From assembly GCF_013033355.1 (NCBI RefSeq), contig NZ_WQDY01000001.1, positions 372,001 to 436,000 on the forward strand: a stretch of 64,000 bases of DNA, read 5' to 3'. Position 1 is the stretch's first letter. Every line of letters begins with the position of its first letter. Source of the DNA: Ruegeria lacuscaerulensis (GTDB lineage: Bacteria > Pseudomonadota > Alphaproteobacteria > Rhodobacterales > Rhodobacteraceae). The notes beneath the pieces were generated by a model, which did not search any database, was not told where the DNA came from, and saw only the letters and a program-made list of their open reading frames with translations. Positions 1 to 9,103 of the stretch are shown here, one piece after another. Both the position numbers and the translations under genes were made by a program.

Positions 1-20
1 GACCGGACCCACGGCACGGG

Positions 21-1178
21 CTAGGCGATCAGGCGGCGGCCCAATCGGTCGAGCATCCGGCAACACAGGTCCAGCTGCTCGATCTCGACATATTCGTCGG
101 CCCTGTGCGCCTGTGTGATCGAGCCCGGGCCGCAGACGATAGCGTGAACGCCAAGCTGCTGGAACAGACCGGCCTCGGTGGCGAAGGCGACGGTGCCGGT
201 GCCATTGGCGCCGGTCAGCTCGGCCACCAGTTTGCGGGCGGCGTTGTCCTCCATCGGCTCGAGCCCTTGCACCTCAGCCACCACGTCTTGGGTGATGCTG
301 GCCTCGGGGTGGACGGCCTGCATCTCGGGCAGCAGGGTATGGGTCACGTAATCGCTGAGCGTTTGGTTGACGAGGTCCGCGTCACTGGCCTGCACCGGGC
401 GCATTTCCCAACCGATCTCGGCTTTGCTGGCGATCACGTTATGGGCCACGCCGCCGTTGAAGAACCCGACATTGATCGTGGTCCATGGGGGTTCAAACAA
501 GCTGCCCGCAGGGGCGCGGGACTTCAGAACATGGCGTAATTCCAACAGCTTGCTGACATAGCGCGCGGCGTATTCGGCGGCGTTCACGCCGTCATCCGGG
601 GCCGAGCTGTGACCCTCCAGACCGGTAAAACGCGTGGTGTATTCAAAGCAACCCTTATGGCCTTCGATCACCCGCATTTCGGTCGGTTCGCCGATGATGG
701 CAATGTCCGGAACAATGCCGCGTTCGGAGAGGTCATTGACCAAATTCTGCGCGCCTAGACAGCCGGTTTCCTCATCATAGGTAAAGGCGAAATGCAGCGG
801 TTGGGTCAGTTTTTCAACGTCTAACGCTTCGGCAAAGGCCAGAGACGCCGCGATAAACCCCTTCATATCGCAGGTGCCGCGCCCATACAGGCGGCCGTTA
901 CGCTCAACCATTTCGAACGGGTCCGAGGTCCAGTCCTGATCGGCCACCGGCACCACATCCGTGTGGCCGGATAGCAGGATGCCGCCGGTCTTGTCGGGGC
1001 CAAGGGTGGCAAAGACATTGGCCTTCTTGCCCGTTGCATCGCGTGTTTCGATACAGCGCGCACCCAAGGCCTGAAGGTGGTCGGTCAGGTATCGGATGGC
1101 CTCAAGATTGCTGTCCGCAGATACAGTTTCAAAGGCGATCAGATCGGCGAGGATTTCGGTGGTTCTGGTCAGGGTCAT
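21..1178 (-). CDS. argE: M20 family deacylase, ArgE type (acetylornithine deacetylase-like)
   Basis: A zinc-dependent amidohydrolase of the M20 family, 385 residues, the usual length for ArgE. Visible motifs are SGHTDVVP near residue 70 (first metal histidine and aspartate), GRGTCDMKG near 100 (bridging aspartate), DEETGC near 136 (catalytic glutamate) and GEPTEM near 163. ArgE removes acetyl from N2-acetylornithine in the cytoplasm, but relatives act on other N-acyl amino acids. The start overlaps the stop of the upstream EutD-like hydrolase by four bases (ATGA), so the two are translationally coupled. This suggests it deacylates the product of that enzyme and is not simply an arginine-biosynthesis gene. 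The family call is firm; the substrate is inferred. Confidence 0.88.
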   Translation of the reverse strand: MTLTRTTEILADLIAFETVSADSNLEAIRYLTDHLQALGARCIETRDATGKKANVFATLGPDKTGGILLSGHTDVVPVADQDWTSDPFEMVERNGRLYGRGTCDMKGFIAASLAFAEALDVEKLTQPLHFAFTYDEETGCLGAQNLVNDLSERGIVPDIAIIGEPTEMRVIEGHKGCFEYTTRFTGLEGHSSAPDDGVNAAEYAARYVSKLLELRHVLKSRAPAGSLFEPPWTTINVGFFNGGVAHNVIASKAEIGWEMRPVQASDADLVNQTLSDYVTHTLLPEMQAVHPEASITQDVVAEVQGLEPMEDNAARKLVAELTGANGTGTVAFATEAGLFQQLGVHAIVCGPGSITQAHRADEYVEIEQLDLCCRMLDRLGRRLIA

Positions 1179-2359
1179 GGTTTCACGAACAGTTTGCGGG
1201 GCCGGTTACACAGACATTCTGCACGGCCGGAATCGGTGATCAGGATGGTCTCAGTGATCTCAAGGCCCCAATCGTCCATCCAAAGGCCGGGCATGAAGTG
1301 GAACGTCATGCCGGGTTCCAGCACCGTCTCATCCTCGGGGCGCAAGGAGATCGTCCGTTCACCCCAGTCCGGCGGATAGCTGAGGCCCACCGGATAGCCG
1401 CAGCGCGCGCCGCGCTCGATCCTGGCGCGCTCTAGCGGCGCGGCCAACGCCAGCGCGATATCGCGCGCCTGATTGCCCGCACGGGCGGCATCCAGCCCGG
1501 CCTCAAGCCCTTCGACAAGCGCGGCCTCGGCCCGCAGCAGGTGGTCGGGCGGCTGGCCCAGAAAGACCGACCGGCAAAAAGGCGCGTGATAGCGGCGATA
1601 GCAGCCTGACAGTTCGAAAAACGTGCATTCGCCGGATTTGAAGGGCGCGCCGTCCCATGTCAGATGCGGCGCGGCGGCATCGGGCCCCGAGGGCAGAAGG
1701 GGCACGATGGCGGCGTAATCGCCCCAATCCTCACCCACGCCCGAGATCGCGTCATGGTAAATCTGCGCCACCAGTTCGTTCTTGCGCAGGCCGGGTTCGA
1801 TCCGTTCTATCACCCCATCAATCACATGTTCCGAAATCCGCGCAGCTTTGCGCATCAGGGCGATTTCTTCACCGGATTTCACGGCACGCTGCCAGTTCAC
1901 CAAAGCGTTGCCATCGACCAACGTGGCCTGAGGCAATTCGGCGGCCAATGTCAGATGCGCCTTGGCCGAGTAATAGTAATTGTCCAACTCAACCCCGAAA
2001 CGCGCCTGCCCAAGGCCATTTTCAAGCAGCAACTTAGCAAGGTCTTGCATTGGGTGCCGCTCGGTCGATTGAACATAGTTATCTGCATAGCCGTGAATGC
2101 GGTCATCGCTCATCCAGACCGTGCGCCGCGCGCCGTTGGCGTCCTGATTGCGGCCCCACCAGATTGGATCGGCATCGTGTAGAACGACGACGCCCTGATG
2201 CACGTAGAAGGACCAGCCCTCATACCCGGTCAGCCACGCCATATTCGATGGGTCCTGCACAAACAGGGCATTTAAACCAGCGGCTGCCATTGCGGAACGC
2301 GTCTTGGCAAGCCGGCGATCATATTCGGCGCGTGAAAAGGCCGGATTGGCATGAGGCAT
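1175..2359 (-). CDS. EutD/DoeA-like M24 hydrolase (ectoine hydrolase family)
   Basis: 394 residues with the creatinase/aminopeptidase P two-domain 'pita-bread' layout. It strongly recalls ectoine hydrolase (DoeA/EutD): DPSNMAWLTGYEGWSFYVHQ near residue 35, WWGRNQDANGA near 65, YVQSTERHPM near 92, VNWQRAVKSG near 150, IVPLLPSGPDA near 210 and GYPVGLSYPPDWGERT near 320. As in EutD, the M24 metal-ligand positions are not conserved: a FELSGC stretch stands where peptidases have an aspartate-rich site. EutD opens the cyclic amidine ring of ectoine to an N-acetyl-diamino acid. The start at 2359 (MPHANP) is chosen because the frame stays open for 255 further codons only as antisense to the next gene. 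It could be a true ectoine hydrolase or a paralogue for a related ring compound. Confidence 0.82.
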   Translation of the reverse strand: MPHANPAFSRAEYDRRLAKTRSAMAAAGLNALFVQDPSNMAWLTGYEGWSFYVHQGVVVLHDADPIWWGRNQDANGARRTVWMSDDRIHGYADNYVQSTERHPMQDLAKLLLENGLGQARFGVELDNYYYSAKAHLTLAAELPQATLVDGNALVNWQRAVKSGEEIALMRKAARISEHVIDGVIERIEPGLRKNELVAQIYHDAISGVGEDWGDYAAIVPLLPSGPDAAAPHLTWDGAPFKSGECTFFELSGCYRRYHAPFCRSVFLGQPPDHLLRAEAALVEGLEAGLDAARAGNQARDIALALAAPLERARIERGARCGYPVGLSYPPDWGERTISLRPEDETVLEPGMTFHFMPGLWMDDWGLEITETILITDSGRAECLCNRPRKLFVKP

Positions 2360-2443
2360 AGCAGCTCCAGTCGTGTTCGAGTTATGTTGACAGAACTGGA
2401 CGAATGCAGTCACGTCAATGGGCAACTCAGGAAAGACGCCCCA

Positions 2444-3487
2444 TTGAAGATCACACTCAATCCACATCGCGGAGGCCGGAAACTTGCCGCTTCTGCTCCG
2501 TACCCGTCCATTGATGCAGCCCGCGTAGCCGATCTTCTGTCGCAATGCCCCGCTGCGGGTGAAACTCCATTGGTCGATGCAAAAGAGCTTGCCGACGTGG
2601 CCAATCTTTGGATCAAGGACGAGCGTGGCCGCATGAATCTTGGGTCTTTCAAGGCGCTTGGGGCGGCCTACGTAATCGCGCGACATGCGGCCGAGGCAAC
2701 GGATGCGCCGGACTGCAATACATTGAACAGTCGAACCTATGTGACGGCCAGTGCAGGAAACCATGGCATGAGCGTCGCCGCAGGCGCGCGGGTATTTGGC
2801 GCGCAGGCGGTCGTCTATATCGCCGAAACTGTACCGGAGAGTTTCGCGGACCGCCTCCGTGCGCAAAAGGCGCAGGTTGTGCGGCAAGGCGTCGATTATG
2901 CCGCCAGTATGGAGGCCGCCAGCCAAGCCGCGCAGGATAACGGGTGGACGCTGCTGTCCGACAGTTCTTGGGACGGATATATCGAAATTCCGCATATGCT
3001 TATGGAGGGGTATCTGCAGATGGCTGTCGAGGCCGTGCGTCAATGTCCGGAAATGCCCAGCCATATCATGCTGCAGGCAGGGGTTGGCGGGCTGGCGGGC
3101 GCGGTGGCGGCCTATGCGCGCCATGTCTGGGGTGACGCGCCCAAAATCATCGTGGTCGAGCCCGAGTCCGCCCCCGCGCTACAAGCGAGTATCGAGGCCG
3201 GGGCCTGCGTTTTCGCGGATGGCCCTGACAGCATAATGGGACGTCTGGATTGCAAAGAACCTTCGTTGATCGCTCTGAACGGCTTGGCCAGAGATGCCGA
3301 CGCGTTTTTGACTTTGACCGATGACGAGGTTGTTCAGCATTTGCCTGCGATGGCGGCGGCTGGGGTGGCAACGACGGCATCCGGTGGGGCAGGGATTGCC
3401 GCTGCCATGAATGCCCAAGTGCTGCAGCGTTTAGGAATTGGTGCGGACGCCAAGGTTCTGTGCTTTCTGTCCGAGATTGCGGAATGA
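2444..3487 (+). CDS. PLP-dependent ammonia-lyase, diaminopropionate ammonia-lyase-like
   Basis: About 347 residues of the fold type II PLP family. The pyridoxal lysine lies in NLGSFKALGAAY near residue 70, followed by TASAGNHGMSVAAGARVFGA near 105 (phosphate/carboxylate contacts), SWDGYIEIPHMLMEGY near 180 and QAGVGGLAG near 215. The GYxEIPxxxMxGY block is typical of 2,3-diaminopropionate ammonia-lyase (DpaL), which yields pyruvate and two ammonia. Threonine dehydratase and the ectoine-cluster EutB are alternatives. The start is uncertain: TTG at 2444 has GGAAAG about 8 bases upstream and fits homologue length; an in-frame ATG lies at 2384. It is divergent from the EutD-like gene and overlaps the next gene by four bases. 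Confidence 0.75.
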   Translation: MKITLNPHRGGRKLAASAPYPSIDAARVADLLSQCPAAGETPLVDAKELADVANLWIKDERGRMNLGSFKALGAAYVIARHAAEATDAPDCNTLNSRTYVTASAGNHGMSVAAGARVFGAQAVVYIAETVPESFADRLRAQKAQVVRQGVDYAASMEAASQAAQDNGWTLLSDSSWDGYIEIPHMLMEGYLQMAVEAVRQCPEMPSHIMLQAGVGGLAGAVAAYARHVWGDAPKIIVVEPESAPALQASIEAGACVFADGPDSIMGRLDCKEPSLIALNGLARDADAFLTLTDDEVVQHLPAMAAAGVATTASGGAGIAAAMNAQVLQRLGIGADAKVLCFLSEIAE

Positions 3488-4629
3488 GAGGGTTCGACAC
3501 TGCTGAGTTCACCGCTCGGTTGCAGCGTGCGCAAAAGATGATGGTCCAAGCGGACTTGTCTGCCTTGCTGCTGACAACTGAACCCGAGATTCGGTACTTT
3601 ACCGGCTACTTGACCCGGTTTTGGGAAAGCCCGACCCGACCTTGGTTTCTGGTGGTTCCGGTCAGTGGAAAACCGATTGCCGTTATCCCCTCTATTGGTG
3701 CTGCACTGATGGGGCAAACCTGGATCGACGATATCCGAACCTGGAGCTCTCCGGACTTGTTGGATGACGGCGTTAGTCTGTTGGCGGAAACCCTAATCGA
3801 GGTCACTCCGACGGATGCCACTATTAGTTTGCCTGATGGGCACGAAACCCATGTCCGTATGCCGATGGCCGATTTGTTGCGCCTTCAATCGCTATTGGGC
3901 TCGCGGAGGGTTGCTGGCGATGCGGAACTTATGCGCGGCCTTCGGATGATCAAATCAACGGCGGAGATCGCGAAAATCGAAACCGCCTGCGCGATTGCCG
4001 CGCGGGCTTTTCAGCGTGTTCCTGAAATCGCAGGATCTGGCATTGCCGTTGATGAGGTGTTTAGAAAGTTCCAAATGCTGTGTCTGGAGGTAGGCGCCGA
4101 TTGGGTGCCCTATCTTGCGGGCGGTGCCGAGCAGGGGGGATATACGGATGTAATCTCTCCGGCCCGAGATACGGCGATGGAGGCCGGAGATGTCCTGATG
4201 TTGGACACTGGTTTGGTGTGGGACGGGTATTTTTGTGACTACGACCGAAACTGGTCGATTGGTCCGGCCTCGACGTCAGTGCGTTCTGCGTATGCAACCT
4301 TGATTGAGGCGTCTGATGCAGCATTCGAGATTGCAAAGCCGGGCGCGACCGCTTCCGACCTGCATCACGCAATGAACAGTGTTCTGTCACGTCAAAATGC
4401 GGATACGGGGGCTGGGCGTCTGGGGCATGGCCTGGGGATGTCCCTCACAGAATGGCCTTCGTTGATTCCCGACGATCATACTGTGTTGCAACCCGGCATG
4501 GTTTTGACGCTCGAACCCGGAATAGCCGTTGGCGATAAAATTCTGGTTCATGAAGAGAACATCGTGATTACCGAAGATGCGCCGCGGTTCATCAGCCCTC
4601 GGCTTGGGCCGGAGTTGCCTGTGATATGA
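3484..4629 (+). CDS. M24 family metallopeptidase (Xaa-Pro dipeptidase-like)
   Basis: 381 residues: an N-terminal creatinase-type domain (about 1-150) and a C-terminal pita-bread domain. All five expected dinuclear metal ligands are visible: Asp in MLDTG and in CDYDRNW (about 240-255), His in GHGLGM near 315, Glu in LTLEPGI near 345 and Glu in VHEENIVI near 360. It should therefore be a genuine metal hydrolase, unlike the EutD-like neighbour. The ATG at 3484 overlaps the previous stop (ATGA), replacing a longer frame starting inside that gene. It is coupled to the genes on both sides, so it probably hydrolyses an amide or imidic bond in the same pathway. The substrate cannot be read from sequence. 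Confidence 0.8.
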   Translation: MRGFDTAEFTARLQRAQKMMVQADLSALLLTTEPEIRYFTGYLTRFWESPTRPWFLVVPVSGKPIAVIPSIGAALMGQTWIDDIRTWSSPDLLDDGVSLLAETLIEVTPTDATISLPDGHETHVRMPMADLLRLQSLLGSRRVAGDAELMRGLRMIKSTAEIAKIETACAIAARAFQRVPEIAGSGIAVDEVFRKFQMLCLEVGADWVPYLAGGAEQGGYTDVISPARDTAMEAGDVLMLDTGLVWDGYFCDYDRNWSIGPASTSVRSAYATLIEASDAAFEIAKPGATASDLHHAMNSVLSRQNADTGAGRLGHGLGMSLTEWPSLIPDDHTVLQPGMVLTLEPGIAVGDKILVHEENIVITEDAPRFISPRLGPELPVI

Positions 4630-5333
4630 GCTATTTACCCTATGAACTGGAAGAGGACGACCCGCAGCTCAACCCGATGGGCTTGATCGTCTTGCAGACG
4701 GACGAAACGATTGAACCGGAATTCAGCGCTTACTTCGCAAATTGCCACGCGCCGATTTACGTTTCCAGAATTCCCAGCGGCGCAGAGGTGACAACGGACA
4801 CGCTGGCCCAGATGGAGAACGCCCTTCCTGCAGCCTCAGATCTATTGCCCAAAGTCCGGCCTTATAAGGTTGTGGGGTATGGCTGCACCTCGGCCAGCTC
4901 CGTGATCGGTTCAGCTATGGTCGAGCGCATGGTTCAAAAGAACTGCAACGTTGCGACCGTCACGAATCCGCTGCGTGCAGCTTCCGCCTGCGCTGCGGAA
5001 AAAGGTGTTTCCAAATTCGCTTTGCTGTCGCCCTATATCGAAGAAGTGAACGATCCATTACGCCGTGCCTTCGCAAAAAACGGAGTGACAATGGACGTTT
5101 TTGGCTCATTCGGTGAGTCCGAGGAATCCAAGGTTGTTCGAATATCCCGCCAATCGCTAGTCGACGCGGCGCTTAACCTGGGCTCTGATTCGGCAGTTGA
5201 GGGTGTTTTTATAAGCTGTACGAATCTAAAGACTTTTGATGCTTTGCCAGAAATTGAAAGTCGGTTGGGAAAGCCGGTTCTTTCAAGCAATCAAAGCCTT
5301 GCGTGGCACATGCGACGCTTGAATGACGCCTGA
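4626..5333 (+). CDS. Asp/Glu racemase superfamily protein (maleate isomerase/EutA-like)
   Basis: 235 residues of the two-cysteine Asp/Glu racemase superfamily. The first catalytic cysteine lies in GYGCTSAS near residue 80 and the second in FISCTNL near 197, the layout of maleate isomerase, arylmalonate decarboxylase and the ectoine-locus protein EutA. The start codon overlaps the M24 stop (ATGA), and it is the last gene of the plus-strand trio. In ectoine clusters EutA accompanies EutB and EutC and has been linked to stereochemical or hydroxyectoine conversion; here its presence suggests an isomerisation step. The reaction is unknown. Confidence 0.75.
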   Translation: MSYLPYELEEDDPQLNPMGLIVLQTDETIEPEFSAYFANCHAPIYVSRIPSGAEVTTDTLAQMENALPAASDLLPKVRPYKVVGYGCTSASSVIGSAMVERMVQKNCNVATVTNPLRAASACAAEKGVSKFALLSPYIEEVNDPLRRAFAKNGVTMDVFGSFGESEESKVVRISRQSLVDAALNLGSDSAVEGVFISCTNLKTFDALPEIESRLGKPVLSSNQSLAWHMRRLNDA

Positions 5334-5364
5334 ATATCAGGCGTGTGGCGCTTTCTTTGTCATT
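5327..5364 (+). terminator. Rho-independent-like terminator after the racemase gene
   Basis: CGCCTGA-ATA-TCAGGCG forms a 7-bp perfect stem (5327-5343) that includes the stop codon of the upstream gene. A T-rich stretch follows at 5352-5364 after a short spacer. The stem is short and the T tract displaced, so termination may be partial. Confidence 0.5.
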
Positions 5365-5481
5365 CTCCTGACATATTTTGGTTGCGTCGCCCGTCCTGCT
5401 TGTCCTTAAATGGGCTCTGACAGGTCCTTGAGATCCGGATAAACCGGGCAAGCAAGGACAGACAGGGGAGCCAAGTTGGTA

Positions 5482-6573
5482 ATGTCTAATGACGCAGCGT
5501 TCGTCGAGTTTCAACGTGTCCAGAAATCTTACGACGGCGAGATCCTTGTCGTAAAAGATCTAAATCTTTCAATGCCTAAAGGTGAGTTCCTGACAATGCT
5601 CGGCCCATCCGGGTCAGGCAAAACCACTTGCCTTATGATGTTGGCCGGGTTCGAAACAGCAACCCATGGCGAGATCATGTTGGATGGTCGTCCGATCAAC
5701 AATATTCCGCCCCACAAGCGGGGGATCGGCATGGTTTTTCAGAACTATGCGCTTTTCCCGCACATGACGGTTGCCGAAAATCTCGCTTTCCCGCTGGAAG
5801 TTCGAAAAATCGGGAAGGACGAGCGCGAAGAAAAAGTGAAACGCGCCCTAGATATGGTTCAGATGGGGGCATTTGGCAGCCGGCGCCCCGCTCAGTTGTC
5901 CGGTGGTCAACAGCAGCGGATCGCATTGGCCCGCGCACTAGTTTTTGAACCCGAGCTTGTTTTGATGGACGAGCCGTTGGGTGCGTTGGATAAACAGTTG
6001 CGCGAGCATATGCAGTTCGAAATCACGCGTCTGGCGCATGAGCTGGGTATTACCACTGTTTACGTAACCCACGACCAGACCGAAGCGTTGACCATGTCGG
6101 ACCGTGTGGCTGTTTTCGACGACGGACGAATTCAGCAACTTGCGCCGCCCGATTTGCTTTATGAAGAGCCGGAAAACAGCTTTGTGGCTCAATTTATTGG
6201 TGAAAACAACACATTGGAAGGTGTCGTTAAGTCGATTGACGGCGACTCGTGTGTTGTTGCGCTGGACGATGGGTCTGAGATTGACGCTAAACCGGTGAAT
6301 GTGACAGCTGCGGGTGAGCGCACCAAAGTGTCGATCCGTCCCGAACGGGTTGAATTCAACAAAGATCGTCTGCACGCTGATGCACATACGCTTAAAGCAA
6401 CGGTGAAAGAGTTCATCTATATGGGCGACGTGTTCCGCTTTCGTCTGTCGGTTGCTGGGAACGATGACTTCATCATCAAAACCCGCAACGCGCCGGATGC
6501 GGTACGCCTGTCTCCCGGTCAGGAGGTCGAAATCGGCTGGCTGGCCCATGACTGCAGGGCGCTGGACGCCTGA
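5482..6573 (+). CDS. potA: ABC transporter ATPase, polyamine/PotA type
   Basis: The nucleotide-binding subunit of an importer, 363 residues, the usual PotA length. Walker A is GPSGSGKTT near residue 41, the signature LSGGQQQR near 137, Walker B LVLMDEP near 160, and the H-loop VYVTHDQTEA near 193. A C-terminal TOBE-type regulatory domain starts near residue 240. It energises uptake of the ligand delivered by the downstream binding protein. A TTG at 5476 with GGGGAG five bases upstream is an alternative start two codons earlier. Substrate class (polyamine, or another cationic or guanidino compound) cannot be fixed from the ATPase. Confidence 0.9.
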   Translation: MSNDAAFVEFQRVQKSYDGEILVVKDLNLSMPKGEFLTMLGPSGSGKTTCLMMLAGFETATHGEIMLDGRPINNIPPHKRGIGMVFQNYALFPHMTVAENLAFPLEVRKIGKDEREEKVKRALDMVQMGAFGSRRPAQLSGGQQQRIALARALVFEPELVLMDEPLGALDKQLREHMQFEITRLAHELGITTVYVTHDQTEALTMSDRVAVFDDGRIQQLAPPDLLYEEPENSFVAQFIGENNTLEGVVKSIDGDSCVVALDDGSEIDAKPVNVTAAGERTKVSIRPERVEFNKDRLHADAHTLKATVKEFIYMGDVFRFRLSVAGNDDFIIKTRNAPDAVRLSPGQEVEIGWLAHDCRALDA

Positions 6574-6672
6574 GTCACAAATACCCCGAATGTTTGGGGT
6601 AAGAGTTGGCTGGTTTGCCCCGTGATCCGGCCTAAGCAAAGTAAAAGTAACGGGTATAACAGGGAGTTAAAC

Positions 6673-7761
6673 ATGAAAGTTAAAACCACTCTTATGGCAA
6701 GTGCGGTTGCTGCCGTAGCCGGTGGTGCGATGGCCGAAGAAATGACCATCGTGTCCTGGGGCGGCGCTTATTCCAAGTCGCAGCTGAAAGCATATCACGA
6801 GCCCTATTCGGAAAAGACAGGCGTCACCATCCTGAACGATGACAGCTCGGCTGAGGCGGTGGCTAAACTGCGCGCGATGAACGAAGCGGGCAACATCACT
6901 TGGGATGTAGTGGATGTTGTTGCAGCGGATGCGATCCGTTTGTGCGACGAAGGTCTGGCGATGGAGATCGATTTCGACAGCCAACTGGCTGCCGCACCGG
7001 ACGGGACACCAGCATCCGAAGATTTCGGCGATCTGTTGGTCAGTGACTGCTTTATCCCGCAGATCGTGTACTCGACCACTTTCGGCTATCGTACCGATCT
7101 GGTGGGCGACACGCCTCCGACCGAGATCTGCGCCGTGTTCGATCTGGAAAACTATCCCGGCAAACGTTCGCTGGAAAAGCGTCCGATCAACAATATGGAA
7201 TGGGCGCTTCTGTGTGATGGCGTAGCCAAGGACGACGTCTATGACGTTCTGGCGACACCGGAAGGTCAGGATCAGGCTCTTGCCAAGCTGGATACTATTA
7301 AGGACAGCGTAGTCTGGTGGTCTGCCGGTGCCGACACACCGCAGTTGCTGGCCGACGGCGAAGTCATCATGGGCTCGACCTATAACGGTCGTTTGTTCAG
7401 CGTGATCGAAGAGCAGAAACAGCCCGTCGCCATGCTGTGGGACGCGCAGGTATTCGATCTGGATGGCTGGATCATCCCTGCCGGTCTGAGCGAAGAGCGT
7501 CAGCAGCGCGCGCTGGACTACATCATGTTCGCAACTGACACCCAGCGTCTGGCGGATCAGGCCAAGTACATCTCGTACGGTCCGGCCCGTGCCTCGTCGG
7601 CGCCGCTGGTTGGTCAGCACGCCGATCTGGGCATCGACATGGCACCGCACATGCCGACCGACCCGGAAAACGCCAAGAATACGTTCCTGTATAACTACGA
7701 GTTCTGGGCGGACTACCGCGACGACATCGACGCCAAGTTCCAGGCGTGGCTGGCACAATAA
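6673..7761 (+). CDS. potD: Periplasmic substrate-binding protein, PotD/PotF type
   Basis: 362 residues. The ATG at 6673 follows GGGAG and gives a classical signal peptide (KVKTTLM then a hydrophobic stretch ending GGAMA-EE near residue 20). The mature protein opens with TIVSWGGAYS, typical of cluster D polyamine-type binding proteins. Further family features are the ADAIRLCDEGL and WWSAGADTPQLLADGE regions and YNGRLFSV near residue 240. It should capture ligand in the periplasm for the two permeases. Neighbours (creatinase, ureohydrolase, EutD-like hydrolase) make creatine or a cyclic amidine as plausible as putrescine. A strong hairpin directly follows the gene. Confidence 0.88.
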   Translation: MKVKTTLMASAVAAVAGGAMAEEMTIVSWGGAYSKSQLKAYHEPYSEKTGVTILNDDSSAEAVAKLRAMNEAGNITWDVVDVVAADAIRLCDEGLAMEIDFDSQLAAAPDGTPASEDFGDLLVSDCFIPQIVYSTTFGYRTDLVGDTPPTEICAVFDLENYPGKRSLEKRPINNMEWALLCDGVAKDDVYDVLATPEGQDQALAKLDTIKDSVVWWSAGADTPQLLADGEVIMGSTYNGRLFSVIEEQKQPVAMLWDAQVFDLDGWIIPAGLSEERQQRALDYIMFATDTQRLADQAKYISYGPARASSAPLVGQHADLGIDMAPHMPTDPENAKNTFLYNYEFWADYRDDIDAKFQAWLAQ

Positions 7762-7777
7762 GCCTTTTGTGACAAAT

Positions 7778-7803
7778 GGTTGGGGCCGGTTTTGGCCCCA
7801 ACC
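7778..7803 (+). other. Intercistronic hairpin after the binding-protein gene
   Basis: GGTTGGGGCC and GGCCCCAACC form a perfect 10-bp stem with a 6-base loop, between the binding-protein stop and the permease start. There is no U tract, so it is better read as a 3' stabiliser or partial terminator that raises binding-protein mRNA over permease mRNA, a common arrangement in ABC operons. Confidence 0.7.
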
Positions 7804-7826
7804 CACCAAAAGACCAAGGGACGCAG

Positions 7827-9098
7827 ATGACTGACGCAACTCAATCAGGTCCGATGCTGGCCGCTGACGGCACGCCTCTGAAAAAATCGCTGGCGCGGTC
7901 GTTAAGACGTCGCAAACTTAGGGCGCTGGCCCTTATTGCGCCGTTGCTGCTGTTTGTGCTGTTGTCCTTTGTGATCCCGATCGTGTCCATGTTGTTCCGT
8001 TCGGTCGAGAACGGGATTGTGGCTGATACGCTGCCCCTGACCGTGGTCGAATTGAAGAACTGGGATGCGGAAAGCGGCGAACTACCGGATGAGGCATTAT
8101 ACGCCGCGTTCACGAAAGATATGGTCGTTGCCATTGACGAAAAGACACACACACGGCTTGGCTCGCGCCTGAACTATGAGCAGACGGGTATGTCCTCGAT
8201 GTTCCGTCGCTCGGGCCGCCAGATTAAAAAACTTGACCCTGAAACCGATGGCCCGTTCAAGGACAGGCTGATCGACATTCACGACGGTTGGGGGGATGTC
8301 GAAACCTGGCGCGCCATCAAGACCCACGCTGTTCCGATCACCAACGGATATTTCCTGAACGCAATCGACATGCGCCGTACGCCTGAAGGTGCGCAGGCGC
8401 AGCCTGAGGACAAACAGATCCTAATCAAGCTGTTTGGGCGTACGCTGATGATGTCGCTGATCATCACTGCTTCGTGCATCCTACTTGCCTATCCGGTGTC
8501 ATATATTCTGGCGACCCTGCCGATGCGGGTGTCTAACCTGCTGATGATCCTTGTGTTGCTGCCGTTCTGGACATCACTTCTGGTGCGAACGTCTGCGTGG
8601 AAGGTGATGTTGCAGCAGCAGGGGGTGATCAACGAAACGCTAGTCTGGCTGGGGTTGGTCGCGGATGACGCGCGATTGGTGATCATCAACAACCAGTTCG
8701 GCACTATTATCGCGATGACGCATATCCTGCTGCCGTTCATGATATTACCGATGTATTCGGTGATGCAGACCATTCCTGAATCCTACACCCGCGCTGCGAA
8801 ATCCATGGGCGCAACGAACTGGACGACTTTCTGGCGCATCTACTTCCCGCAATCCATTCCGGGCATCGGCGCGGGGTCGATCCTCGTGTTCATCCTTGCC
8901 ATCGGCTACTACATCACGCCGGAAATCGTTGGCGGGACCAAGGGTGTCTTCATCTCGAACCGGATTGCGTACCACATCTCATCCTCGCTGAACTGGGGAT
9001 TGGCGGCTGCGCTCGGGACGATCCTGCTGGCGGTCGTTCTGTTACTCTACTGGTGCTATGACAAGATCGTAGGCATCGACAACGTGAAGCTGGGATAA
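7827..9098 (+). CDS. potB: ABC transporter permease, PotB type with enlarged first periplasmic loop
   Basis: 423 residues, much longer than classical PotB (about 285). A cytoplasmic basic N-terminus (SLARSLRRRKLRAL) is followed by TM1 near residues 32-55. About 120 hydrophilic residues then precede the next helices (from about 190), where the conserved permease core begins. The EAA-type coupling motif is present near residue 325 (SYTRAAKSMGATNWTTFWRIYFP). The ATG at 7827 follows GGGACG. It forms the membrane channel with the next gene. The long extra loop is unusual compared with E. coli PotB and may contact the binding protein. Confidence 0.86.
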   Translation: MTDATQSGPMLAADGTPLKKSLARSLRRRKLRALALIAPLLLFVLLSFVIPIVSMLFRSVENGIVADTLPLTVVELKNWDAESGELPDEALYAAFTKDMVVAIDEKTHTRLGSRLNYEQTGMSSMFRRSGRQIKKLDPETDGPFKDRLIDIHDGWGDVETWRAIKTHAVPITNGYFLNAIDMRRTPEGAQAQPEDKQILIKLFGRTLMMSLIITASCILLAYPVSYILATLPMRVSNLLMILVLLPFWTSLLVRTSAWKVMLQQQGVINETLVWLGLVADDARLVIINNQFGTIIAMTHILLPFMILPMYSVMQTIPESYTRAAKSMGATNWTTFWRIYFPQSIPGIGAGSILVFILAIGYYITPEIVGGTKGVFISNRIAYHISSSLNWGLAAALGTILLAVVLLLYWCYDKIVGIDNVKLG

Positions 9099-9103
9099 AG
9101 ACG

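Noticed and set aside
2360..3124. Extension of the EutD-like frame to 649 residues
   Set aside because: It would be antisense to the whole N-terminal half of the DpaL-like gene and has no conserved motifs; the family length is about 394 residues.
5334..5475. TGTCCTT/AAGGACA inverted repeat upstream of the potA-like gene
   Set aside because: Arms are short (7 bases) and about 50 bases apart; too weak to call an operator.
6667..7839. 390-codon minus-strand open frame over the binding-protein gene
   Set aside because: Antisense shadow, no motif, arginine/histidine-rich as expected from codon bias.
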